A stretch of 64,000 bases of DNA from Hyphomicrobiales bacterium (GTDB taxonomy: Bacteria; Pseudomonadota; Alphaproteobacteria; Rhizobiales; Beijerinckiaceae), in the NCBI GenBank assembly GCA_028869185.1, contig JAGWTA010000006.1, forward strand, positions 1 through 64,000. The letters are read 5' to 3'. How positions within the stretch are numbered: position 1 is the first letter of the stretch; each line of letters begins with the position of its first letter. Made by a program: the position numbers and the translations under genes. The notes under the pieces were generated by a model. The model made no database searches. It was not told the DNA's origin and worked only from the letters and a program-made list of their open reading frames with translations. Shown piece by piece: positions 46,634-57,412 of the stretch.

Positions 46634-48018
46634 GTTCCGAACGCATTGGCGATCTCGACACGCTGCCGCTGTTTTTCAAGGCATCGGGCAAGCGCATCGT
46701 CGTTGCAGGCGGCGGCGAGCCGGCGGCCTGGAAGATCGAGCTTGTCGCCGCCAGCGGCGCGCAAGTCGTCGTCTTTGCGCAGACGCCTTGCGCGGCGATC
46801 AAGACGCTCGCGCAGGAAAACGCTGCGATTGCGCTGCACGAGCGACCCTGGCGCGAAGAGGATTTGCGCGGGGCGCTCCTTGCGATCTGCCAGGCGGACG
46901 ATGAGGACGAAGCTGCGCGTTTTTATGCAGCGGCGCGCGCCGCCGGGGCGCCCGTCAACGTGATCGACAAGCCGGCGTTTTGCGATTTCCAGTTCGGCTC
47001 GATCGTCAATCGCTCGCCGCTGATCGTCGCCATTGCGACCGGAGGCGCTGCGCCTGTGCTGGGTCAGGCCATCCGCGCGCGCATCGAAACGCTGTTGCCG
47101 CCGGGCATGGCGGCCTGGGCGAAAGCGGCGCGCGACTGGCGCGGGGCGGTTACCGCGCGCGCCAGGGATTTTCGCGCGCGCCGCGCCTTCTGGGAACGGT
47201 TTTCCGATCGCGCGCTCGCGGAGCCGGACCGGACGCCGGAGGAAAGCGACCGCGACGCTCTGCTCGCCTCGCTGGACGCTGCGCCCGCAACGCGCGGCAA
47301 GGTCATGCTGGTCGGCGCCGGGCCGGGCGATCCGCAGTTGCTGACGCTGCGCGCGGTGCGCGCGCTGCAATCGGCCGATGTCGTCGTCTATGACGATCTC
47401 GTCGCGCCCGCCGCACTCGAAATGGCGCGGCGCGAAGCCGAGCGCATCTACGTCGGCAAGCGCGGCGGCAAGCAATCGGCAAAGCAGGCCGACATCAGCG
47501 CGCTGCTCGTGGAACTGGCGCAGGCCGGGCGCAATGTCGTGCGGCTGAAAGGCGGCGATCCGCTGATCTTCGGGCGCGCAAACGAGGAAATAGCGGCGCT
47601 GGCGCAGGCGGGCTTTCCGGTCGAGGTCACGCCCGGCGTCACCGCCGCCAGCGGCGCAGCGGCTGCGCTGGGCGTCTCGCTGACGGAGCGCGATCTCGCG
47701 CGGCGCGTGCAATTCGTCACCGGTCATTCGAACGAGGGCCGTCTGCCGGAAGATTTCGAATGGCGCGCGCTCGCCGATCCGCGCGCAACCACGGTCTATT
47801 ACATGGTGATCCGCACCATCGCGCCGTTGACGGCCCGGCTCGTGCAGGAAGGCCTGCCGCCGGGGACGCCCGCCATTGTCGTGGAAAGCGCGACCATGCC
47901 GAACGAGCGCGTCATCGTCTCGACGCTGGCGGGCGCAGCCGCCGCCGTGGCGCAGGCGCAGCCCAAGGGCCCTTGCCTGCTCATCGTCGGCGCCGCGCTG
48001 CGACAGGCGCGCCCGTGA
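46630..48018 (+). CDS. cysG: Siroheme synthase CysG
   Basis: A multifunctional enzyme (462 aa) making siroheme for sulfite and nitrite reductases. The N-terminal half (about 1-210) is the NAD-dependent precorrin-2 dehydrogenase/ferrochelatase (SGKRIVVAGGGEPAAWKIE), and the C-terminal half (about 217-455) is uroporphyrinogen-III C-methyltransferase (VMLVGAGPGDPQLLTLRA, GKRGGKQSAKQ, RLKGGDPLIFGRANEE). The start at 46630 overlaps nth (ATGA). The usual partner sulfite reductase genes are not visible here. Confidence 0.95.
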   Translation: MSSERIGDLDTLPLFFKASGKRIVVAGGGEPAAWKIELVAASGAQVVVFAQTPCAAIKTLAQENAAIALHERPWREEDLRGALLAICQADDEDEAARFYAAARAAGAPVNVIDKPAFCDFQFGSIVNRSPLIVAIATGGAAPVLGQAIRARIETLLPPGMAAWAKAARDWRGAVTARARDFRARRAFWERFSDRALAEPDRTPEESDRDALLASLDAAPATRGKVMLVGAGPGDPQLLTLRAVRALQSADVVVYDDLVAPAALEMARREAERIYVGKRGGKQSAKQADISALLVELAQAGRNVVRLKGGDPLIFGRANEEIAALAQAGFPVEVTPGVTAASGAAAALGVSLTERDLARRVQFVTGHSNEGRLPEDFEWRALADPRATTVYYMVIRTIAPLTARLVQEGLPPGTPAIVVESATMPNERVIVSTLAGAAAAVAQAQPKGPCLLIVGAALRQARP

Positions 48019-48085
48019 GGGGTTGCATCAGCGTATCCCCGTGGGGCGCCCGGGAGAGGCTCGAAGGAGAGAGGCTCAAAAAACA

Positions 48086-48108
48086 AAACCCCGGCCAGGC
48101 CGGGGTTT
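48086..48108. terminator. Rho-independent terminator between cysG and tRNA-Ala
   Basis: An eleven-base perfect stem, AAACCCCGGCC and GGCCGGGGTTT, around one unpaired base. Read on the minus strand it is followed by a long T-rich run (TTTTGTTTTTTG), making a strong terminator for the tRNA gene. On the plus strand the T-run is shorter, so it may also end the cysG transcript less efficiently. Confidence 0.8.
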
Positions 48109-48123
48109 GATGTTTGCGGTGTT

Positions 48124-48199
<76 letters not shown>

Positions 48200-48285
48200 A
48201 TCGTTTCGCGGGTTTGGGCCGCCCGCGAGCGCCGCTGTATAGGCGATGCGCGCGGGGCGCGCAAGCCCGATACGCTGTTTAATTT

Positions 48286-48657
48286 TCAGCCTTCTTCGTC
48301 GGATTCGATATCGCCGTCGATCAGGCCGGAAACGTCGTCGCCGTCTTCCTCGTCCTCTTCGAGGAAAGTGTCGTCGTCGCCGCCTTCCTCGCCCTCGATC
48401 TCGATATCGTCGTCGCCGCCGGCTTCCTTGCTTTCGGCGCCATCGGCGTCTTCAAGCGAGACGAGTTCGGCATCGTTGCTGGTTTCCGCTTCCTCGTCCT
48501 CCGCAGCGGCGGCGCGGGCCGCCGCGCGCGAAACCGGCGCGACGACCACGAAGTGCGCGCCGCATTTCGGGCAGAGAATCGGGTCCTTGTTCATGTCGAA
48601 AAATTTCGTGCCGCAGGACTGGCACTGCCGTTTGGCCCCAAGTTCCGGTTTCGCCAC
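48286..48657 (-). CDS. TIGR02300 family zinc-ribbon-like protein with acidic tail
   Basis: A 123-residue protein whose N-terminus carries two CxxC pairs, QCQSCGTKF and LCPKCGAHF, separated by FDMNKDPI, the signature of the TIGR02300 family. These should bind zinc. The second half is an extremely acidic Glu/Asp-rich tail (for example EEGGDDDTFLEEDEEDGDD). The family is conserved in alphaproteobacteria, without a known function; the tail suggests interaction with basic proteins or nucleic-acid-binding partners. It is divergent from aroA. Confidence 0.88.
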   Translation of the reverse strand: MAKPELGAKRQCQSCGTKFFDMNKDPILCPKCGAHFVVVAPVSRAAARAAAAEDEEAETSNDAELVSLEDADGAESKEAGGDDDIEIEGEEGGDDDTFLEEDEEDGDDVSGLIDGDIESDEEG

Positions 48658-48720
48658 GTCTGTCGTCCTTCTTGGCCGCGTCTGGAAAATGCGCGCCCCG
48701 GTTATTAGCGCGCGCGTGCC

Positions 48721-48749
48721 CTGTCAATGCCGGTTTTCGCCGGCATAAT
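48721..48749 (+). promoter_or_regulatory. Candidate aroA promoter with a palindromic spacer
   Basis: CTGTCA (48721-48726), 17 bases, CATAAT (48744-48749) form a reasonable promoter. Most of the spacer is a perfect seven-base inverted repeat, ATGCCGG and CCGGCAT (48727-48733 and 48740-48746), around TTTTCG. The repeat would suit an operator. A start of transcription near 48756 leaves too little leader for the ATG at 48767, which supports the TTG start at 48809. Confidence 0.45.
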
Positions 48750-48751
48750 GA

Positions 48752-50771
<2,020 letters not shown>

Positions 50772-50775
<4 letters not shown>

Positions 50776-51263
50776 CGATCCGGCCAGCGCGCGAAAGCGA
50801 TGTTCCGGCAATGGCCGAGATATTGAACAACGCGATCGTTCACTCGCTGGCCACCTGGATGCACAAGCCCTTCAGCCTCGAGAACCGGCGCGCCTGGTTC
50901 GGCGAGCGGCAGGCGCAAGGCTTTCCCAGTTTCGTCGCCGAAATCGACGGCGTCGTCGCCGGCTATTCCTCCTACGGGCCGTTCCGCGCTTACGACGGCT
51001 ATGCGCGCACCGTCGAACATTCGGTTTATGTGCACGCCGATTTTCGTCGAAGGGGTCTTGGCCGCGCCTTGATGGCGCCGTTGCTGGAGGCGGCGCGCGC
51101 GCGCGGCGATCATGTTATGGTCGCCGCTATCGCCTTGCCGAACGAGCCGTCCATCGCGCTGCATGCCGCACTCGGTTTCGTCGAGGTTGGACGCATGCCG
51201 GAAGTCGGCTGGAAGTTCGACGCCTGGCGCGACCTGCTGCTGATGCAGAAGATCATCGCGTAA
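50772..51263 (+). CDS. GNAT family N-acetyltransferase (phosphinothricin acetyltransferase-like)
   Basis: A 163-residue acetyltransferase. The acetyl-CoA loop is [10 protein letters not shown] (about residues 93-102) in the typical [13 protein letters not shown] context, and the overall sequence follows the PAT/YncA branch ([39 protein letters not shown]). Members acetylate amino groups of small molecules such as methionine sulfoximine or phosphinothricin; the true substrate here is unknown. It is translationally coupled to cmk. Confidence 0.85.
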
Positions 51264-51277
51264 CGGACGGCGCGCTG

Positions 51278-51724
51278 CTATTTCCGCAAGTCCCTGAAGA
51301 ACGCGCGCAGCAGATCGGCGGCTTCGCTTTCGCGCAGGCCGCCGTACAACTCGGGCGCGTGATGGCAGGTCGGCTGCGAGAAAAAGCGCGGGCCATGTTC
51401 GACCGCCCCGCCCTTGGGATCGCCTGCAGCCCAATAGAGCCGGCGAATGCGCGCGAGCGAGATGGCGCCGGCGCACATGGCGCAAGGTTCGAGCGTCACA
51501 TAGAGGTCGCAGCCGACCAGCCGCTCCGAACCGAGCTTGCCCGCCGCCGCGCGCAGAACCAGCATTTCGGCATGCGCGGTCGGATCGCGATCCTCAAGCG
51601 TTCGATTGCCGGCTGCGGCGATGATGGCGCCATCCTTGACGAGCGCGGCGCCGATGGGCGCCTCGCCGCGGGCGCCGGCGGCGCGGGCGGCCTCGAAGGC
51701 GGCGGAAAGCGGATCATGCGGCAT
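51278..51724 (-). CDS. tadA: tRNA-specific adenosine deaminase
   Basis: TadA (148 aa) deaminates A34 to inosine in tRNA-Arg(ACG). The zinc and catalytic motifs are TAHAEML (HAE) and PCAMCAGAI (PCxxC), and GEAPIGAALV is the family start. The ATG at 51724 gives the usual length. It converges on the GNAT gene (14 bases) and is divergent from the pseudouridine synthase gene. Confidence 0.93.
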   Translation of the reverse strand: MPHDPLSAAFEAARAAGARGEAPIGAALVKDGAIIAAAGNRTLEDRDPTAHAEMLVLRAAAGKLGSERLVGCDLYVTLEPCAMCAGAISLARIRRLYWAAGDPKGGAVEHGPRFFSQPTCHHAPELYGGLRESEAADLLRAFFRDLRK

Positions 51725-51815
51725 CGCGCGATCCAAACATGAATTTGCGCCCCGTGGCGAGCCTTTCTTTCGCGCGCGGCCTTCACCTTTGCCAGCCCGC
51801 CCGCTATCAACGCGC

Positions 51816-53603
51816 ATGAGTGAAAATCGAAACCAGCGCGGCGGGTTCCGCAAGGATGGCGGCGGCCGGCCCGGCAAACCGTTCAAAAAGCCATTCGGCA
51901 AGAAGCCGGCGCAACCGGCGCCGCGCACGTCGGCTCATGAAGGCGAGCGCATCGCCAAGGTCATGGCGCGGGCCGGCGCCTGTTCGCGCCGCGACGCCGA
52001 ACAGTGGATCGAAGATGGCCGTGTTGCGGTGAATGGCAAAGTGCTGACGAGCGCAGCCTTCAATGTGCGCGCGGGCGACAGGGTGACGGTTGACGGGGCG
52101 CCCCTGGCGGCGCGCGAACGCACGCGCATGTTCCTGTTTCATAAGCCGCGCGGACTGGTGACGACAGACAAGGATCCCGAGGGACGCGAAACGATTTTCG
52201 ATTACATTGCGCAGCGCTATCCCGAACTGCCCCGTCTCGTCTCCATCGGGCGGCTCGATCTCAACACCGAAGGTTTGCTGTTGCTGACCAACGATGGCGG
52301 CCTTGCGCGCACGCTGGAATTGCCCGCCACGGGATGGCTGCGGCGCTACCGTGTGCGCGCGCATGGCGAAACCGACCAGGCGCGGCTCGACGAACTCGGC
52401 AAGGGCGTGAGCGTCGAAGGCGTCGATTACGCGCCGATCGAAGCGCGGCTCGACCGTCAGCAAGGCGCCAATATCTGGCTTACGATGGGATTGCGCGAGG
52501 GCAAAAATCGCGAGGTGCGCCGCGTGCTCGGCGCGCTTGGGCTCGACGTCAATCGTCTCATCCGTCTTTCCTACGGGCCCTTCCAGCTCGGAGAACTCGC
52601 CGAAGGCGCGGTTGAGGAAGTGCGCGGACGGGTGCTGCGCGACCAGCTCGGCCCTGCGCTGATCGAACAGTCGGGCGCTGATTTCGATACGCCGATGGCC
52701 GAACAGCGCGAGGAGCGGCCGTCGCGCTTTTCCCGCGACGAGCGAGGGCCGCGGGGCGCTCGCGCAGAGCGCGGTCCACGCGATGAACGCGCGCCGCGTT
52801 TTGCGCGCGACAACGGCGCTGCGCCGCGCGGGCGCTACGCGCGCAACGAGGACGAAGCTGAAAGCCCACGCCGCGAGAAGCCGCAGCAGGGTTCGCGCAA
52901 ACACGTCTCGACGCTGCGTGCGGAACGCTCCGCAGCGCGCGAGGACGGCGCGCGCGTGAAAGTTACCCGTGGCGCGACACAGGACCGAAAGGGGCGCGCC
53001 GTAACGGTCGAGCGCGTGACGCCGGCAGCTCCCCGCGAAGATCGCGAGACGCGCAACGGCCGCCGTTTCGCCGATGCGCGCGCGCCGCGCGCCAAGCGCT
53101 TTGGCGCGCCGAACGGCGAGCAAAACAGCGATCGGCCGGCGCGGCGCGGGCGCATCGAGCGCTCGCCGATGGAGGGACGCGAACGCGCGCCTTATGCAGG
53201 ACGCGGCGACAACGCTCAGCGTGGGGAGCGGCCAGCGCGCGCCGAACGGGGACGCTACGCGCCGCACGAAGACCGCGCCACGGGACGCGAGGAGCGGCGT
53301 GGCCCGCCGCGCGGCGAGCGCCGCCCCGACCGCCAAAGCGATCGCGCGGGCGCAGAGCGACCGCAAAGACGCTGGCGCGAGGATGGCGAGCGGCCGCAAA
53401 GGCGCGACAGGGCGCCGCGCGAGGGCGCGGCTGGCGGCCGGAGCGACAGAGCCGACAGGCCGCAACGCGACTTTCGCGCGCCGCGCGCGACCGGCGAACG
53501 CGGCGGACCGACGAAAGGCGGCGCCTTCCGCGGCGGGGCGAAAGACAAAGGGCCTCGCAATGGCGAGCCCAAAGGCCCGCGCGGGCCGCGCAAGCCGCGC
53601 TGA
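51816..53603 (+). CDS. RluB-type rRNA pseudouridine synthase with a long Arg-rich C-terminal tail
   Basis: A 595-residue protein with three parts. The N-terminal 40 residues are basic and Gly/Pro-rich. Residues about 42-95 form an S4 RNA-binding domain (RIAKVMARAGACSRRDAEQWIEDGRVAVNG) and about 100-283 the RsuA/RluB catalytic domain, with catalytic D148 in GRLDLNTEGLLL and EGKNREVRR. The last roughly 305 residues are low-complexity, built of RDERGPRGARAERGPRDER-type segments rich in Arg, Asp, Glu, Gly and Ala, without hydrophobic core. The core probably makes a pseudouridine in 23S rRNA; the tail is likely a disordered RNA-binding extension. RsmD, another rRNA modifier, follows by three bases. 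Confidence 0.9.
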   Translation: MSENRNQRGGFRKDGGGRPGKPFKKPFGKKPAQPAPRTSAHEGERIAKVMARAGACSRRDAEQWIEDGRVAVNGKVLTSAAFNVRAGDRVTVDGAPLAARERTRMFLFHKPRGLVTTDKDPEGRETIFDYIAQRYPELPRLVSIGRLDLNTEGLLLLTNDGGLARTLELPATGWLRRYRVRAHGETDQARLDELGKGVSVEGVDYAPIEARLDRQQGANIWLTMGLREGKNREVRRVLGALGLDVNRLIRLSYGPFQLGELAEGAVEEVRGRVLRDQLGPALIEQSGADFDTPMAEQREERPSRFSRDERGPRGARAERGPRDERAPRFARDNGAAPRGRYARNEDEAESPRREKPQQGSRKHVSTLRAERSAAREDGARVKVTRGATQDRKGRAVTVERVTPAAPREDRETRNGRRFADARAPRAKRFGAPNGEQNSDRPARRGRIERSPMEGRERAPYAGRGDNAQRGERPARAERGRYAPHEDRATGREERRGPPRGERRPDRQSDRAGAERPQRRWREDGERPQRRDRAPREGAAGGRSDRADRPQRDFRAPRATGERGGPTKGGAFRGGAKDKGPRNGEPKGPRGPRKPR

Positions 53604-53606
53604 GCG

Positions 53607-54167
53607 ATGCGCATCGTCGCTGGAAAATTCGGCGGACGCAGTCTGAAGGCGCCCGCTTCGCATGCGATCCGGCCGACATCGGATCGTTTGCGCGAGACGA
53701 TTTTCAACATTCTGGCGCATGGGCACGACAAAGCGGTTGAGAATGCGCGCGTCATCGACATTTTCGCCGGCACCGGCGCGCTGGGCCTGGAGGCCCTCTC
53801 GCGCGGCGCGCGTTTTGCCTTGTTTGTCGACGACGGCGCGCAGGCTCGCGCGCTCATCCGCGCCAATGTCGAAGCGCTGGGACTTGGCGGCGCGAGCCGC
53901 ATCTTCCGCCGCGACGCCACGAAACTCGGACAGGCGCCGGCCGGCGAGATTTTCGACATCGCCTTTCTCGACCCGCCGTATGGCAAAGGCCTGGCGCCGC
54001 GCGCGCTGGACGCCTTGTGCGCGGGCGGCTGGCTCAGGGACGGCGCGCTCTGCGTGATCGAGGAAGCGGCGAGCGAAGAGATTGCGCTGCCGCGCCCCTT
54101 GCAGGCGCTCGAACGGCGCGTTTACGGAGAAACGCAGATCATTGTCGCGACTCAGGCGAATTGTTAG
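53607..54167 (+). CDS. rsmD: 16S rRNA (guanine(966)-N(2))-methyltransferase
   Basis: RsmD (186 aa) methylates G966 of 16S rRNA. The start MRIVAGKFGGRSLKAP, the SAM site DIFAGTGALGLEALSRGA and the catalytic DPPYG motif are clear. It is the second gene of a pseudouridine synthase-rsmD pair (3 bases apart), followed by the polysaccharide flippase gene after 15 bases. Confidence 0.95.
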   Translation: MRIVAGKFGGRSLKAPASHAIRPTSDRLRETIFNILAHGHDKAVENARVIDIFAGTGALGLEALSRGARFALFVDDGAQARALIRANVEALGLGGASRIFRRDATKLGQAPAGEIFDIAFLDPPYGKGLAPRALDALCAGGWLRDGALCVIEEAASEEIALPRPLQALERRVYGETQIIVATQANC

Positions 54168-54182
54168 GATTCAGCCCAACAG

Positions 54183-55496
54183 ATGAATTCCCTGACGAAA
54201 GGGAGAGGCGTGCTCCGATCCCTGAACAAACTCGAAGAAAACCATTTCGCGCGAAAGTTGATAAAAAACGCGACCTGGAGCGTGATCGGATCGGCCGTCG
54301 CGAATTTTATTTCGCTGCTCATGGCGATGGCGCTGGCGCGCATTCTGCACAAGGACCAATACGGCAGCCTGATCCGACTGCAGACGATCATTGGACTGGC
54401 GAGCGCCTTCGGTTGCTACGGCATTGGCTTCGTTTGCCGTTATGCCGCCATCTACAAAACGAAAGACCCGAGGCGACTGAGCGTTCTGATCGGCGTTACC
54501 GACAGGATAGTAATTCTCGTTTCGGCCCTGAGCATCGCAGGCGTCTACGCTTTCACCTACTTCAGCAAAAATGCCGACTCCGCCTTCGCAATCAATGTGA
54601 TCATCATCTCCGCCGCCATCATTTTCGTAGCGCTCGACGGGTTGCAGAGAAATCTGATCATCGGCTTTTCCGAGATGCGGCTCTTTGCGCTGCTGTCGAT
54701 CGCCAGCGCCGTCATCAACATCACGGCGCTCACGACGGCGGCGTTCTTTTTTTCGCTGCGCGGCGTCGCCATCGCGCTGGTCGCTTGCGCCATCATCAAT
54801 TATGCAATCAGCAAGGTCTTCATCAGCAGGATCTATGCAGTCTACGAAATCCGGCCTACTGCGCTCGGCTATCAGGATGAAATCCGCGAGCTGATCTATT
54901 TCACGATTCCAGGGCTGATTTCGAGCGTCCTGCCTTGGCTTGCGCAAACCATCGTGCAGGGACGGATCACGAGCGTCGAAGGGGTTGGCCAGGTCGCGCT
55001 TTTTGGCATTGCGATGCAATGGTTCAATATAGCAAATTTCATCCCGTCGACCGCATCGCGCGCGCTGATGCCATCGCTCGCCGAAATGATCAGCAACAAC
55101 GAAACGCGCAATGCGCGTCGATCGATTTTTTTCAGCATTGGCGTCAGCTTCGCGACGGCCGTGGCGGTTGCCGGCGTGGGATCGGCGTTCGCGCTTTATA
55201 TCGCCCGTTTTTACGGCAATCAGTATACGGACGCCAAAAGCGCCATCGCCACCGCATTGATGGCCGCAATCTTTTACGCGATGCAATACCCTGTGCAGCA
55301 ACTCATGGCCGCCAAAGCACAGGTCTGGCTGGCCATTTCCTTCATGGCGCTGCAATCGGCAATCTTTGTCGGCTACGCCTACTGGTTCAGCGCTAACCTG
55401 GCCACGGTCGCGATCAACGGCCTGCTGATATCCTACCTGGCGACCGCCTTTGCATCGGCGATCTATCTCGCCGCGACATCGAAAGGACGCATCTGA
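54183..55496 (+). CDS. Polysaccharide flippase (MOP superfamily, Wzx-like)
   Basis: A 437-residue membrane protein with about 12 or more hydrophobic helices, starting with ATWSVIGSAVANFISLLMAM and containing the typical LIYFTIPGLISSVLPW middle segment. It is expected to flip lipid-linked saccharide units across the inner membrane. The base composition looks less GC-rich than that of neighbouring genes, with more A/T third positions (for example in the 54483-54600 stretch), which hints at horizontal origin; I did not measure it. It is the first of three adjacent surface-carbohydrate genes. Confidence 0.82.
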   Translation: MNSLTKGRGVLRSLNKLEENHFARKLIKNATWSVIGSAVANFISLLMAMALARILHKDQYGSLIRLQTIIGLASAFGCYGIGFVCRYAAIYKTKDPRRLSVLIGVTDRIVILVSALSIAGVYAFTYFSKNADSAFAINVIIISAAIIFVALDGLQRNLIIGFSEMRLFALLSIASAVINITALTTAAFFFSLRGVAIALVACAIINYAISKVFISRIYAVYEIRPTALGYQDEIRELIYFTIPGLISSVLPWLAQTIVQGRITSVEGVGQVALFGIAMQWFNIANFIPSTASRALMPSLAEMISNNETRNARRSIFFSIGVSFATAVAVAGVGSAFALYIARFYGNQYTDAKSAIATALMAAIFYAMQYPVQQLMAAKAQVWLAISFMALQSAIFVGYAYWFSANLATVAINGLLISYLATAFASAIYLAATSKGRI

Positions 55497-55500
55497 TAAA

Positions 55501-56283
55501 TCAGGGCGTCCCGATCTTGATAGCAGCGGGCGCCTCCTGGCGCTGCTTTTCAATCACGATCATCGAATCGTAAAAATGAATGGCGCCGATGTCTGCCTTT
55601 CCGCGTCGTTCGGGATCGCGATTATGATACCACGAATGCTGATCGTCGATCAGTTCCTTGGCGAACTCGATCGCCGTGCCTCGGCGGCGATAGCCCCCTT
55701 CATAGGCGCCCGGCCAGTAAGCCGTATGCGTGTCCTCGATGATGAAAATTCCGCCTGGCTTGAGACGAGGGAACAAGGTCTTGAACGTGATGCGTTGATG
55801 CGGCGCGATATGCGAACCGTCGTCGAGAACGATGTCGAGCGGCCCCATTTCATCGGCCACCGACGCGAGAAAGGGCGCGTCCGCCTGCGAGCCGATTTTC
55901 ACGACATTGGGCGGTGAGACATATTTTGCGCAGTCTGGATTGATGTCGACGCCGACGATATGGGCTTCGTTGCCGAAATAGTTGCGCCACAATTGCAGCG
56001 AGCCGCCTTTGAATACGCCGATTTCCATCATTTTCATCGGCTGACCGCGATAGCGGGACAGATATTTGTCGTAGATCGGCAAATAGTGAGTCCATTTGTG
56101 GATGATCCGTCCCTCGTGCGTGTAATAAATGCGCTCGAGATCGGTTTTGGATTGTGCGAGCAGGCGCGGCGCCTCGCTCGGCGACAATTCCTGATTCTTG
56201 AGGTCGAAAAAACCCAGCTCGCTCTTGCCCGTTTTCACCCTGGTCCAGGCCAAAACGTGGTGAAACCAGTCAAATGGAGACAT
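55501..56283 (-). CDS. Class I SAM-dependent methyltransferase (MycE-like)
   Basis: A 260-residue methyltransferase. The SAM-binding core is MMEIGVFKGGSLQLWRNYFG, followed by IVGVDINPDC and LDIVLDDGSH, the last being the metal-binding DDGSH typical of macrocin/sugar O-methyltransferase-like proteins. It probably methylates a sugar of the surface polysaccharide made by the neighbouring genes. It converges on the flippase gene (4 bases between stops) and is divergent from the glycosyltransferase. The start is placed at 56283 (MSPFDWFHHV), though its ribosome binding site is weak. Confidence 0.85.
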   Translation of the reverse strand: MSPFDWFHHVLAWTRVKTGKSELGFFDLKNQELSPSEAPRLLAQSKTDLERIYYTHEGRIIHKWTHYLPIYDKYLSRYRGQPMKMMEIGVFKGGSLQLWRNYFGNEAHIVGVDINPDCAKYVSPPNVVKIGSQADAPFLASVADEMGPLDIVLDDGSHIAPHQRITFKTLFPRLKPGGIFIIEDTHTAYWPGAYEGGYRRRGTAIEFAKELIDDQHSWYHNRDPERRGKADIGAIHFYDSMIVIEKQRQEAPAAIKIGTP

Positions 56284-56395
56284 CAGGCGCTCATTCCGGA
56301 AGTTGGAAATTTTTCGGTAATAGCCTATCGCTCTGCGGCGTTGCAAGCCGAATTCGTCGCGTGATAACCGGCTTGCCGATCGTTGGAAACGAATC

Positions 56396-57334
56396 ATGAG
56401 GCGCGCGGTGCAGCCCTGCGTGGACGTTGTCATCGTCAACTGGAATGCAGGACGCCAACTCGGCGAATGCGTGCGCTCGCTCGCTCTCGGCGCAGAGAGC
56501 GTCGCCTCGATCACTGTCGTCGACAATGGCTCGCATGATGGCTCGGACCAGATTTCGGCGCCGGAACTGCCGCTCGAGATTATCCGCACCGGCGAAAATC
56601 TCGGCTTCGCGCGCGCGTGCAATCTCGGCGCAAAACGCGGCGCGGCGCGCTACCTGCTGTTTTTCAATCCCGATGCGCAACTCCTGGACAATTCGATCGG
56701 TCAGGCCGCCGCCTTTCTCGACGCCCATCCCGAATACGGCGTATGCGGCGTGCAGCTCAAAGGCGAGGACGGCTTGATCCAGCGCCATTGCGCGCGCTTT
56801 CCCGACGCCACGATGATCGTCGGCGGCGCGCTCGGTCTCGACCGCATCGCGCCGAAGATTTTCCCGCCGATGCACATGACCGATTTCGATCATCGGCATT
56901 CGCGCGCGGTCGACCATACGATCGGCGCCTTCTATATGATCCGACGCGCCTTGTTCGAAAAAATCGGCGGCTTCGATGAACGCTTTTTTGTCTATCTCGA
57001 AGATCTCGATCTTTCGCTGCGCGCGCGGGACGCGGGCCAGCCTGTCTATTATCTCGCCGAGGCGGTGGCGTTTCACAAAGGCGGCGGCACGTCCGAACAG
57101 GTCAAGGCGCGGCGGCTTTTTTATTCGCTGCGCAGCAAGCTGCTGTTCGCGCTGAAGCATTTTTCGGGGCTGGGCAAGGCGGCCGTCCTTGCGGCGATGC
57201 TTGGGCCGGAGCCTGCGGCGCGGCTGGCGCGGGCGGGCGTTCGCGCCAATGGCGCGGAAGCATCGCAAACCCTGCAGGCCTATCGCATGCTGATCGCCGA
57301 TCTGCCGCAAATCATGCGGCGCTGGCGCCGGTAG
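56396..57334 (+). CDS. Family 2 glycosyltransferase (rhamnosyltransferase-like)
   Basis: A 312-residue inverting glycosyltransferase. The GT2 features are VDVVIVNWNAG, ITVVDNGSHDGS, ENLGFARACNLG, the metal-binding FFNPDAQL (a DxD-like site) and GGFDERFFVYLEDLDLSLRARDAG. It resembles WbbL-type rhamnosyltransferases of O-antigen or exopolysaccharide synthesis. It has no coding neighbour upstream on this strand and is followed by hisZ after 78 bases. Confidence 0.9.
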   Translation: MRRAVQPCVDVVIVNWNAGRQLGECVRSLALGAESVASITVVDNGSHDGSDQISAPELPLEIIRTGENLGFARACNLGAKRGAARYLLFFNPDAQLLDNSIGQAAAFLDAHPEYGVCGVQLKGEDGLIQRHCARFPDATMIVGGALGLDRIAPKIFPPMHMTDFDHRHSRAVDHTIGAFYMIRRALFEKIGGFDERFFVYLEDLDLSLRARDAGQPVYYLAEAVAFHKGGGTSEQVKARRLFYSLRSKLLFALKHFSGLGKAAVLAAMLGPEPAARLARAGVRANGAEASQTLQAYRMLIADLPQIMRRWRR

Positions 57335-57412
57335 CGGCGCCCATTCACCCTTTGGCGTCTTTCCCCGTGCGTTCCGGCGCGAGCCTTGGTAAACAGGCGC
57401 GCATCTTCGGGG

